A stretch of 64,000 bases of DNA from Pelodera strongyloides (Eukaryota > Nematoda > Chromadorea > Rhabditida > Rhabditidae): assembly GCA_036852015.1 (NCBI GenBank), contig JAANDG010000049.1, positions 248,001 through 312,000 on the forward strand, read 5' to 3'. Position 1 is the first letter of the stretch, and each line of letters opens with the position of its first letter. Of this stretch, positions 12,466 to 24,400 are shown in pieces. Below the pieces are notes generated by a model, which worked only from the letters and a program-made list of their open reading frames with translations, was not told the DNA's origin and made no database searches. Both the position numbers and the translations under genes were made by a program.

Positions 12466-12594
12466 CTGAATTCTTACGTATTTACGTAATTTCGCTCGAT
12501 TTTTTATTCTAATTTATGTTCATTTGCATATGCTGCAAAAGAATGCTGATGTACTCGATGCTTTTCAAAAACCGGCCGGTATTTCGCTATAAAT
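12466..12594. mobile_element. MITE family B copy, left end missing
   Basis: Carries GAATTCTTACGTATTTACG, the ATTTATGTTCATTTGC block and the right end CCGGCCGGTATTTCGCTATAAA. The left terminal repeat is missing exactly where the fold-back element begins. Confidence 0.75.
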
Positions 12595-12609
12595 AGAAAA
12601 TCAGCTCAC

Positions 12610-12828
12610 GTATTGTTTTCTTTCGCACTCCAAATGTTCTTGTGCAAATGTTGCTTGTTTGATGTCATTGTCCACGTCCCACTGGCAATGAACACCTTTT
12701 GGCGCAGATGTGGCGCATTCCAGAACTCCCTGGGAGATGGGTGCGCCGCCCAGCGGTTTAAGTACCGGCGCGGCGATAGCGCAGAGTTTCATCAGCGTCG
12801 CCTTTCGCAGTAGGATTGCGCCGCTGCG
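12610..12828 (-). CDS. Orphan GC-rich exon-like ORF, function unknown
   Basis: A 73-codon frame, phase 0 at both ends, lies between a TTTTAG acceptor (12834-12829, minus) and a GTGAGC donor (12609 downward). It is markedly more GC-rich than its surroundings. The start is basic and hydrophobic (RSGAILLRKATLMKLCAIAA); later come GVHCQWDVDNDIKQATFAQE and HLECERKQY. An internal Met gives a signal-peptide-like MKLCAIAAPVL. No family is recognised, and no clear partner exon is seen; a possible upstream mini-exon ends at about 12973. It may be a real exon of an unfinished gene or a gene fragment. Confidence 0.35.
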
Positions 12829-13922
12829 CTAAAAGCGGACACAATTCTGTTTGGAACTTTCGGTACTATCGCCTCCCGAATTGATGCAACGTCCACATCT
12901 CTACTTTAAAAACCCGAGCTACTGATATGCGTGGAATCATGAGATTTCGAGGAAAATATAAGGCTCTGTTTACCTTTAGAGGTCCGAATGCTTCGTCTTT
13001 ATTTGGACTTTGTTAACACGTAATGTGGTGGCTGAACGTCCTTTCGAGGAATGGAATGTTACCCGTATTGGTGGAGGCACTAGGACATATCCCATATCTA
13101 CGCGAGACTTTGATGGTTCGAATTTCTCGGCGAACCTTTTTTTGCTCATCAGTGATTTCACACTGTCCCAGCGCTGCCAAATGTGCGGTCTTCGAAGATT
13201 GGAAGAACTACTCTTGATCTTGTTCCGCACAACATCGACAAGATAGAGCAGGATCTGATAACCTTACATCGAACGTCGAAAACAGAGCTGCTCCTAGCTT
13301 CTACTACGGTTCGTTTTTTATTGCCATACAAAAAAAATATGGCCCATCGCGTCGCAAAAAGTGCAAAACAAAAAAAAAAACGATGAAAACGCGGAAAAGA
13401 ATGTGATAGGAGCTGAATGGGGACGAACATACAATTTTCAAAAATGTTACATTTTCGGACCCTAATGTTTTTTGGACCCCTACTTCTGATTCGGACCCTA
13501 ATGGCATAGAGCCGAGCCATATGTAGTGCTACTGTGATGCGGCGTTTACTAGCATTGGATAAACGCTAAAAAGCTAGCTATGGAACGTTAGCTGTTTGCG
13601 GGCCCTGCCAATTTTGCCAATTAGTTGTAAAATACGCGCGGGATACCGTATCCTTACAAATTTTGAATATTTTTCTTCGCATTTTTATGCAATTCGCATT
13701 TTTGAGCATAAATAAAAAAAAATCCATTGTTTTACTTTATTTTCTCAATTATTTTTTACTCACTGCATTTTTTGTGTTAGTTTGGCATGCGCTTTTGCAC
13801 CGCATTCTCCTAACCATTCGGTAAAGAGTCTTTAGTGCGTAGTCTTCGAAATCGTACATTTCTTGTTATCTTCTGAATTTCTTTTGGCTTTCCCCGTCGG
13901 GACTCAAATGACCTCCACAATT

Positions 13923-14153
13923 CTATATAGTTCTTCCATCAACATTAGGGTACACTTTGCTTGTCTTCTTTATCGCACTCGGTGCATAGTTTTTTTGTTC
14001 TTTACGAGCATTGTCACTGGTAAATTGCTCATAATAGTGTCCCCAACCATATGGTACTCGGGGTGGTCCAGGCTGTCCTGATTGTCCCGGTTGTCCCGGT
14101 CTGTATGCACATTCTTCTTCGTCTGTAGGCCGTTTGCCAATCGATCGCCCCAT
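13923..14153 (-). CDS. Short collagen-like ORF, possibly a gene fragment
   Basis: A 76-codon minus-strand frame contains a short Gly-X-Y run (YRPGQPGQSGQPGPPRVPYG) after CAYR, followed by an aromatic and basic tail. Nematode cuticle collagens have far longer Gly-X-Y blocks and flanking cysteine clusters, which are absent, so this is either the last piece of a decayed collagen gene or a small unrelated proline/glycine-rich protein. No splice partners were found. Confidence 0.25.
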   Translation of the reverse strand: MGRSIGKRPTDEEECAYRPGQPGQSGQPGPPRVPYGWGHYYEQFTSDNARKEQKNYAPSAIKKTSKVYPNVDGRTI

Positions 14154-15375
14154 TCCTCAGCACTCTCAGCCTCTCGAAACGCTCACAATCACCCCCCGTC
14201 ACGCACTATTCCCCCTCTCTATTTCCCCTTTCTTCCTGTTCTCTCTCCATTTATTCCAGTTCTGGCAACCCTCCAAAACCATTTTTAGTTCCAAGTCCAC
14301 CGAAACCTCAAAATCTTCAACATAAACTTAAAATTTCGTCTGAAATTAGTCGTAATAGATTGTATGTTCGACTTAAAAATATATAACAGAGAAACGGACA
14401 CGACTTCTATGATATTGGAAAATACCCGATGTTTATTCATATTGACAGTTTGTTTGAAAGCTGAACTCTTTGTTACTCATTTTATGTGGAAATAGTGGAA
14501 ACCAATTTAACTTTTGTTGTGTTATTTTCTAGGATAGGTTTAAATTTCCTCCGTTGGTTTTTTTCTATCCTCGTTAGAAAATGTTAGAAATTTCGTTTCT
14601 TTACTCACCTTTTTTCGTAAAGCTGTTTTTATTTGCTTTATCCCCGGCTTATTTCAGGCGGGAATTAGGAATTAGTCTTATTACTCATATAATTTTGTCT
14701 GTTTGCATCAATACTCAGTTCAACTTTTTTTTTATTTCTCGGGAAATTAGTCGACATGAACGATCAACGACGTCTTTGTTTTTCATATTTGGAAAGAGCT
14801 CATAATGATGACGTTTTTGTTTCTTTTCTTCCTTTTTGCATCGAAAAGACAATGTTTAGCGATTTCTATCCATTCCTTTTATTGCCGCAGAACCGTGCTT
14901 CTCAGCATACCATATGCGATTTATTAGTATTATTATCATTGGGCGGTGGTAGGATTTGACCTTCTTGTGATAACTGATAACCCCCAAAAAGAAGTAGAGA
15001 AATACTAACAATAACTGTGATTTTTTTTATTGCGGAGAATTTGTTCATATATTTTTTGTTTTATGTGTGTCCATTAAATTAATATGAAGATAAGATTTAT
15101 CAAACACATGATCTCTTCTGTTTGGTCGCCATTCACCATTGAATTTAATATGATTCTTTCCCTTCCAACAATTTGTTGTTTCTGTTTCCTTCGCTTCCGA
15201 GCGTTATATTACTGTAGCATTTCCACTTCCACTCACTGGTCTTTTTTATTATTACTTGACGACCATGAAATCTTTGTTTTGACACCAGTCTCCAAACTAT
15301 TTTTCAATGTTTCTTTTTATGTTTTCTGATGTCAATTCGTCAGTTGATTGAATTCTGAATTCTGAATGTTCCATT

Positions 15376-15381
15376 CTTCAG
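15376..15381 (+). promoter_or_regulatory. Candidate trans-splice acceptor of pxf-1
   Basis: CTTCAG preceded by a pyrimidine-rich stretch lies 85 nt upstream of the pxf-1 ATG at 15467. It could be a spliced-leader acceptor or the acceptor of a 5' untranslated exon; the frame upstream of the ATG is open back to it, so a further upstream coding exon is not excluded. Confidence 0.4.
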
Positions 15382-15466
15382 GGGTCCCTCCACTACTGAA
15401 ACAGAAGGCAGACTCTCGATCAGAAGTGTCTCACTGTGTTCGTGCGGATGTGCCCTTTTTGTGGGT

Positions 15467-18400
15467 ATGGATCCGATCAATGATGCCCGATTTTACGAAT
15501 CACTCATAAAACCACCACAGCACCGGACGCCTGAGGTTATTTCTTGTTCTTTTACTCATAAAACCACCACAGCACCGGACGCCTGAGGTTATTTCTTGTT
15601 CTTTTATTTACCTTTCCATGTCATTTTTTTTTAAACTTTTTAGTTTGTAGTGCTCACTTCCTTACTGGTCCCAACCAAGTCAACCTTCCGTTTTCTTTAA
15701 ATCGACGTCAAAGAAAACTATGCCTATACCCGTACCCTCACCTTGCTACGCTACTATGCGACGGTGTATTTCTTGAAAATGATTAGAAGAAGTAACTAGA
15801 ACTGGTGTTACAATATACAATATCCCCTGAACCTGAACGTTATCTTGTTTCAGTTCTATCTTTGTTTTGTTCATGAAAAATGCATATCTGAATATTACGC
15901 ATCATTATACGCAAATCTTGGTTTAGTATCACTCCGCAGATATATTTTTTTGTTGAGCTGTCAGATTTGATTATCTCTTGTTTATTATGGTCTTACGTTT
16001 AGGATGTCCGCAATATCTATGAACAACTCCGTCAGTTGGACATGTTTGTCAACCTCTACTCGGCTCCACTCAGGGCGATTTGTGCATCAGCTCGGTATGA
16101 AAGACACCCGGCACATCATATTTTATACAGGTAAATACCTTTTTTTTTTTTACTTTTTTTTGAGTTTCTAGCTGTAAGTAAGCTGTTTGCTGTGTTTAAT
16201 AATTCTTGGTTAATATTCAGTGTGTCAGGATATTACATATTTGAATAAAATAATATAAGGATTCGTCATCACTCATCACTCATCACATAGCATCATATTT
16301 GCCTATCTATGCATTAGTTTTCTGTTTTTATGGTGATTTGGTGATTATAGTTGATGCTGTCGGGTGATTATGATGATATATATTCTATTCTTTGATCAGT
16401 TATTTTTCAGAGAAGGCCAACTGGCCACCTGCTGGTATATCCTACTTTCTGGATCAGTTTTAATCGACAAGCATATCTATCTCATACGGGTGGTAAGTTA
16501 AGTTTTTTTTTTTTTTTTTTTTTTTTATTTCTTCTCTATTCTTGAGTCTTGAACAAGGTAGGTACTTTTTTCAATGAATTTTTTAACTATTGTCAACTTT
16601 GAGTCAGTATTATGCATGTATCATATCATCTTTGAATATATTTTTGTACAAATATCGCGTTTTATGGTTTTATCTTCAAATTGAGGAATTGATTCTATTT
16701 AGAACTAGAACAAATGTTTATGTGCTTGTTTATGAGCATTCGAATCCCTTTTTTTTTCTGTCTGTACTTCTTGATTATGTTATGTACAATAGTACAATGT
16801 ACAGAGTAACAGTGAAAGTTAACCTGGTTAACTATATTTATGTCTTGTAGCTTGTAGTTAGTTAGTCTAACACGGAACGAGAATCAGTTCACGTTCACGA
16901 GTGATGTTTGCTCTCAGCATGTTTACTTCTTAACCGTAGAACGTAGAACTATTGAATTTGATTTACCGATCGGAGCTAGCTCGCGCATTATGCCTTACTT
17001 CTTACTTCTTATTATGCATGCAACTATTTTTGCTTTGTAGACCCCTGTCCCCTGTTGTACAGTAATACTTTTACTTTCCCGCTTTCCCCTTTCGTTCCTA
17101 ACTCTTATTTTTCCCGTGCCTCATTTGCATGAAAATAAGATCTCACATTTCACAATCAGTTTTTCCTCGATGAACATTAATATTCATAGAATTTGTAATG
17201 TGCACTGGGAGTGCGAATTACCCGGCATTTGGTCATTTCGTACGTGTGTCGCTTTACATACTGCCGCTTACCACCGATTATTCCGTTGACTTGATTTTTT
17301 CTGCTATTTATATTTCTTTGGCAATTCATTATATCTCCTAGCAGAGTGTTTCATTACTTGCATAATTCACTACTTATATTAGTTCACTGCTCGGGAGCTC
17401 GCATTATCCCTGTCGAGAATCATCTTTTTGTTTCACCACGCATCCACTCATTTTACGCTTGATCCATTGATCGGCAGATCGGCTTATGTTGCATTGTACC
17501 AAAGAACTTTAGCCGTCGATGTTACTTTGCTACTTTTTTTGCACTCCCAAACACCTTTTAAGCGCACCCCATTTCCTCTGGCTAGTGTTAATTTGTGCGC
17601 ATCCTTTCTCTGTCTCAACAGTTAAAACTCTCCCTTTTTTGTGGCTAGTCACTGCGTTGAAATAGCCGAGATTGCGGTTCGCCATGTGAAAAACGATCCG
17701 CGGAAATCGGCTCAGTGCCCTACATTGACTGCTTGTTGCTGCAGTTACAACGGTTTTGGGACAGATCACTCGGCGGCTTTCACCTTTCACCAACAAGCAT
17801 TTACAGTACATCAGGAACGGACACTGTATTTCGCGCTCTCTATTTGTCTGTAACATTTGACTGCTAAATTCTCAGGAATAATTGCTTCCACCATTCTTAC
17901 TACAATAATCGATTCTGAGTTCACAGTTTGAACAATTCCAAAATGGGTTCCCGTTGGCAACCTCCAGTACCTATGGGACCTCCACCTGCACCGCCATGCT
18001 CCACACTTGCTTCATTCGGTAGGAGTGCTCCTAAAGGTATTATTGGAAGCACACCGATTGTTAGCAAAGAAACGGAAACAAGTAAACACCCTACAGTGCC
18101 ACCGCCCCCAAGGTTTGACCCACCGTCGCTTCCAGAATTGCCTACTCCGGTATTCTTAGCTAAAGCTGCTGAACAAGCTCAAGAGGATCTGAGAAGCGGG
18201 AGAATTAGGAAACGCTCCCAGCTATCGGATATCACGGAACGGACAGAAGATTATCAAGGTATTGGAGGAATAGATAATAATCCCGATCCTAATAATAACT
18301 ATGGTTCCCTTGAGAAGGGTGAAGATGTAGTCTCGATAGCATCAGACTCCCACCTTGACAATGACAGTGTTGTTTCTAATAGTGATGATGAGGAGCTGGT

Positions 18401-21400
18401 GCTCACTGAATCCAGACTTCAGACTCCTGAACCTACAGGAGAGGAAAAGAATGAAGAACACGTTTCAAAGCCTTTACCAGATGAGGTTAAGGATCTAGAT
18501 GTTTTGAAGGAAAAGGATGTTCAATTGCCTGCGCGGGACCGCTCCCTCGATCATGTAACGAATTTGGACGTTAGGGAGTATAGTGTCGTGAGGAAGACAA
18601 ACCGAACAATTCCGTTGGTCTTGAAAGCGAAACCTAAATGTATCGAATCGGAAATGTCAACTATCTATGTTGAAGCACTGCCTATTATTCCTGCGGACGT
18701 GTCAATTCAAATGCGTAAAGAATCTAAAGCCGAAGTTTGCACAACTGACAGTGACTGTATGGATAACGATGGTACTGATTATGCTGATATTGATATTGAT
18801 GCGGTAAAGAAGGATTTTGTAAATACAAGTAATTTGAATTCCACTGGAGACCTAGGATCGTCAGAACTTGTTTCTCTTGCACAAAAGGTGGTTCGAGAGG
18901 AGGAACTCAGTGTTGATACTCTTCTGGAGATGTTTGAGCGTGAGCTGAAGGAACTGAAAAGGGAAGTCGATATCTCCAGTCGCCCTCTGCCTCCTTTACC
19001 TCCAAACTGTATGGAGAATGGAGTGATTATCATAGGTCCTGATCCACCACCAAGGAACGAATCTATTTGCTGCACGAAGTGGTGGGTACTTTCCGTTAAA
19101 ATTTTGTTTGAGACTCTTTGGCTTTGTCTTTTGCTTGGTATTTTTTTGGTCCTTCTACACCGTTTTATTAGTGCTATTCCTATATTGGTACCATGAAGAA
19201 TTGATTATCCGCTCCCCACAATCAGGTTGAATCGTTGAATGCTAATTTGTGCTTGCGTGGCCACTTTCTGAGGAATCTGAGACCTATTCATGCAAATCTT
19301 CTTTTCACCTCGTTATTTTCTTAACTTTTGGTATCCCTAACCCTAACTCTAATGAATTCTGGATTCTCATCCTATCCTGTATATTAATAGTGGTGACAAG
19401 TAGGTTCTAATCGGGTTTCGGGTTAATTGACTGCTATTTAACACGTTACGAACCGTGTTCAGTTCAGCATTTCTGAACCTTAATTGTTAGACGAGTATAG
19501 GTCAAGAAGTGGTGACTCTCGAGATGGGGATAGGGGTTTTGTTTTTGCGCATATTTTAAACCAAACCAGTATTTGACCACCGTGGTATGTGGGCATAAAG
19601 TTATTTCTTACGCTCTTTCCTATCCTCTGACTGACTCCACTCTGTGCTTTTTTCTCTGCGTCCATAATTATGGAGTTGTTTAAAGGGCAGTAATCTTTCT
19701 CAAAATTCAGAGTTCTTATGTTGTAATCTTGCATTGTTACATACATCGTTACATGTTACTGTATAACTTTAGCATTTACAAGCTGGGCTCTGTTGTGAGT
19801 AATTAGTCGAGTGTTCACTAACATGCCCAAACCCAAAGACGTAGTGAAACAATGGTTAATTGAACGTTGTCCTTATTATCACATTTTTTTAAAACATTTC
19901 TTGATCTTGTTTTGTTTCCTCGCCCAATTAAATTAAGCGATTTGTGTGGGGTGAAGTGAAGAAAGAAACTTTCGATAAGGGGTCACCTCATTTTTCTTTT
20001 CTGACCTAAACGCCCACGGAATGATAGCAATGTATCAGGTTAGCTTATCCGTGATACGTCCGTGGCGCTTTTTTTGGCACTGGCAGATACGGCGCACATG
20101 CGTGACTACAGAAAGGGCGAAATGTGAAACAGTTCTATCTATCGTATGTTTGATAGAAACACATTTGGAATAGGGTGAGGTGATGTGCTCTGTATAGAAA
20201 ATGAAGGAGTAAATTCGTTACAGTATAACTTGTACTTTGGACTAGTGGGGAGATGCTAAATTTGATGACTATTCAATTAGTTATAAATGGTTGTTTTGTT
20301 CGTTGGAACAGAAACGGCCAGTTGCTTCCTTTAAAGGCGAATTCTATAGCTATTGTCCATTTATCCTTCCCACATAGTGAAAGCGCCCAATTTACGCGAA
20401 GACGCTATAGAAGTCACTGTGTTGTGTGAATTGAGGGTGTTCGGTTCGGGGGCTTGGTGGTTGTGAAGCACAATGTGTTTTTGTGTGTACAACGCATTTG
20501 CTCACCATTCACCATCGAAAACACGGGGAAGAGGACTATGGGTGGTAGTGTTGTAAGGAAGGAATCGAGGTGTTTATTTCGGTGCTATTGTTTTTGAATA
20601 TTTTGAAAGAAACGGCTGTTTTCTTCTTTTGTTCTTGATTTATGTGGTACTTATACTTATCATCAATTGTTAACTTGCTTGTTTACCTTTAAACTGTATG
20701 TACACACAACAACATGTTATTACCCTTTACCCTAAAGGCGTACTACGCTTATTGAGCCGATAAGTAGTTAGTAGTAGTAGTAGTTTTTTTTGTTTAGATT
20801 TAGATTTAGTATCCCCTTTTTAGACCTTGAATCTTAGGGACGGGAGTGGTAGTCGTAGTGGTTAATATGTTGCGTGCATCCTTACGTATGCTAATGCTAG
20901 AATCGATAGGTAAATCGGCACAGCTTAGCGTGTTTGCTATACTTAAATCTTACTAGTATAGTAAACTTCTTTGTAAAGGAGAGTCTTGTAACGGATGTGT
21001 AGTGGAACTACAAATACGTACAATGCTTGAATTTAAATAGGCAAATTAGCATACGAAGTAGTTCAATATAAGTGAGCGTAACGAGCTAACGAAGAGACTC
21101 ATACGAGTAGCTCCGACGAGACTCCTGAGACTAAGGCTGAACTCTACAACTACGCTCTACACTCCAACGAGAAGCCCGAGACAACAACACCAGCGAGAGG
21201 ACTTTCGAATAAGGAAGAACCCTCGACAACAGCTCAACAAGAAGATCTACGCTTCAACCTTTGTCTTCCCTATCTATTGTATAATAAAGTATTATAATAG
21301 ATCGGTGTTGGTTACTGAATATAATTCGTAATATTGTTTCATTCGTTCATTGTTGGTCCTCAGTTCACACTCGCCGAGTGCTGAACTTTCGTCGGTCATC

Positions 21401-24400
21401 TTTGTCAGTCAAGTGAAATAGCAGAACTATTTCAGTGGAAGTTCAGGCTGTTTCAGTGGCGTTCAGGAATTGCAGATTACACTCACGATGGAAGGAATAA
21501 AAATGGCTGAATTTGACCCGACTACGATGGATTTGGAGATTTGGATCGAACGATTGGAGATTCACTTTCTACGGAAGAAAGTGAAAGATGACGAAGAAAA
21601 GGTGTTGACGTTATTATCGCTGGTATCAATGGATACGTACACTTCACTCGCGGCATGGACAGAACCAAAGAAACCAAGAGAATTGGATTATGGTACACTT
21701 ACCTCAATGCTGATGGAACGATACTGCAAGAAGAAGATGGTCATCACGTATCGAGATACACTACTCACGGAAACACAGAAGCCTGGTCAGACAATCGAGG
21801 AATTCTACAGGGAATTGGAAAGGTTGGCAGGAAAATGTGAGTTTCATAAAGTTAAGCATGTAAAAGATTGTATTTTGACTATGCAGTTCATTAGAGGTTT
21901 AAGTAGTGACAAGGTGCGTGAGAGACTGTTGCTGGAAAATGAAGAAGAAGGAATCAAGACGCTACATCTCGCACAAAAAGTGGAGACAGCGGAAAGAAGC
22001 GCTGCGAACATGGGTCGTGATGTTCGACACCGCGTGCAACAGCAACAGGGAAGCAGCACGTCGAGTAGTAGAAGCAAGGAGTTGTACAAGGACAAACAAG
22101 TGTGTTTCAACTGCAGCAAGCCAGGACATTTGGCAAGGAACTGTCGACGAATTGGGACCATAAGATACGACGCTGTCAGGAGAAATACCCCACAGGTAAA
22201 TAAGTTTTCTAGTCCATTACTGTTACCAGTTAACATTCAAGGGTTGCAAACCAAAATGGAACTAGACACAGGGGCAGCATGTTCCATAATTGATGAGGAC
22301 ACGTGGCAGAAAGCAGGAAAACCGACACTACGTCCAGTAGCATGTAATGTAAGGAGCTACACAGGAGAAAGGATACCGTTCAAAGGAAGGTGTACAGTAA
22401 TGATGGAAATTGGACACACTCGCAAGGAAGTGGATCTACATGTACTACCAGGAACGGGAGCTCCTATATTTGGACGTGACCTGAAGGAAAAGGTTGGTTT
22501 GTCACTTGATGATCTAGAAAGCCTAGCTCTCAGTAAGGAGGTCTCAAAGTTTGATACCCGTGCCTTAGTTTTAGGACGGAAGACCCGAGTATGTGGTAGA
22601 AAAGCCCAGGTAAGGGGCAAGATACCTGAAACGCACCGCGACTGTGCTTCAGAAGGAGTCAATGGATCGGCTCAAGTGAAAATAGTTTCCGCTGCAGTCG
22701 TAAAGGAACCGAGAAGGTCGATGTTGCATGCGATGAAGGATACGTCCCGACGAAGGAGGATACTTCGCAGGACAAGGCTCCAATTATGCGAGGACGAGAT
22801 GTTAGAAAATAGAATCCCGTCGGAACACAGCAAGGTGTTATGCAGAGAACCAATTCTTGAAAAGGTACTGACCAAGAAATTGGGAAGGGGTGAGGTAGTC
22901 ATTGAGAATCCTACTACCGATTGGTTTAAATTTTTGGTCAGTCCACGCCAGAAAGGATTGAAGGATTCCGTGGAGATGGAACAAGGACGAGGAAGAAAAA
23001 GGAAGAAACGTTACAAGCCGGTGAAGCTACATGAAGGCATAGCGAGAACGACATTGCGCGGTCAATAGTATAAGTTTCTTTCCTTTTTAATGCCTTTTGG
23101 TATTAGGTATTTGTAGTTATTATTTTTTAGAATTTGTATAGGGTTACAAATTGGGAAGGGGTGTAACGGATGTGTAGTGGAACTACAAATACGTACAATG
23201 CTTGAATTTAAATAGGCAAATTAGCATACGAAGTAGTTCAATATAAGCGAGCGTAACGAGCTAACGAGGAGACTCATACGAGTAGCTCCGACGAGACTCC
23301 TGAGGCTAAGGCTGAACTCTACACCACGCTCCACTCCAACGAGAAGCCCGAGACAACTACACCAGCGAGAGGACTTTCGAATAAGGAAGAACCCTCGACA
23401 ACAGCTCAACAAGAAGATCTACGCTTCAACCTTTGTCTTATTGTATAATAAAGTATTATAATAGATCGGTGTTGGTTACTGAATATAATTCGTAATATTG
23501 TTCATTCGTTCATCTTTGGTCTTCAGTTCACACTCGCCGAGTGCTGAACTTTCGTCGGTCATCTTTGTCAGTCAAGTGAAATAGCAGAACTATCTCAGTG
23601 GAAGTACAGGCTATTTCAAGTCTCTTTCCTGCGCGCTTCTCTGAGCCGAGAGAGACATTGGGTGAACTAGAGAAAGTGTATGTTCGTTCAAGATCACGTA
23701 GCCATTTGATGTGCCAAGTCAATGTCAACACCTCTTTTTGGATAAGTTCAGAGGGAAGGTGAAAACAAGTTTCTTTGCAAGTCATGCCTGACAACCTGAC
23801 AACCTCGCACAAAAAGAAGTAACAAAAGAATGTGAGCACACACGAGTCTTGTGGCTAAAACCACCTGTGTTAATGTCTTGATATGTGGTGCGAGATGGAG
23901 AATGTCTGTGTGGGTCATTAGGTTCATACACAAGGTGAAGGTAGATCCAGTATCTAAGTATCTTTATCTTCTTTATCTTGAGATCCTACATTGTAATTGG
24001 ATAGAGATGTCACGTCAGGTTCTTCACACAGTGTTAGTGTTTTAGTGATTCGTTTGTGTTGCCCTCTGTGAATGTACTTTGACTAATTACCTAGTTTGTG
24101 GTCTATTGTGATACGTAGGGCTTTTGCATGATGTGTTCATGTATTTGTGTGAAATACATGTTTCTTATTGTTAAATATCTTAAATTCCTTTCTTTCTTTT
24201 TGGAACTCAGATCCGTCTCCCGGTTTGGCTCGATTATGTGTAATATCCTGTCGTCGGGGATGCCATAATATGTGTCTTATCTGATGATGCAATACATAAG
24301 GCTTCCCGAGTGTCTGATCCTCTCTAATCTCCACACTCTTTCACTTAATCTCTCGCACTTTTCATCCCATGTATATGTGGATTATTATGATGATTTTATC

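Larger units (their letters stand above)
20982..23623 (+). mobile_element. Young non-autonomous LTR retrotransposon carrying only gag-protease
   Basis: Two near-identical LTRs (20987-21455 and 23162-23618) enclose a 1.7-kb interior with one ORF. The flanks are AGTCT on both sides (20982-20986 and 23619-23623), an intact 5-bp target duplication. A polypurine tract (GGGAAGGGG, 23153-23161) directly precedes the 3' LTR. No reverse transcriptase, RNase H or integrase is present, so the element must depend on another copy. It sits in pxf-1 intron 3 in sense orientation. The gag-then-protease order and 5-bp duplication fit the Gypsy (Metaviridae-type) or Pao groups. Confidence 0.93.

Noticed and set aside
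21844..22236. Minus-strand ORFs across the LTR element
   Set aside because: Antisense shadows of the gag-protease frame.
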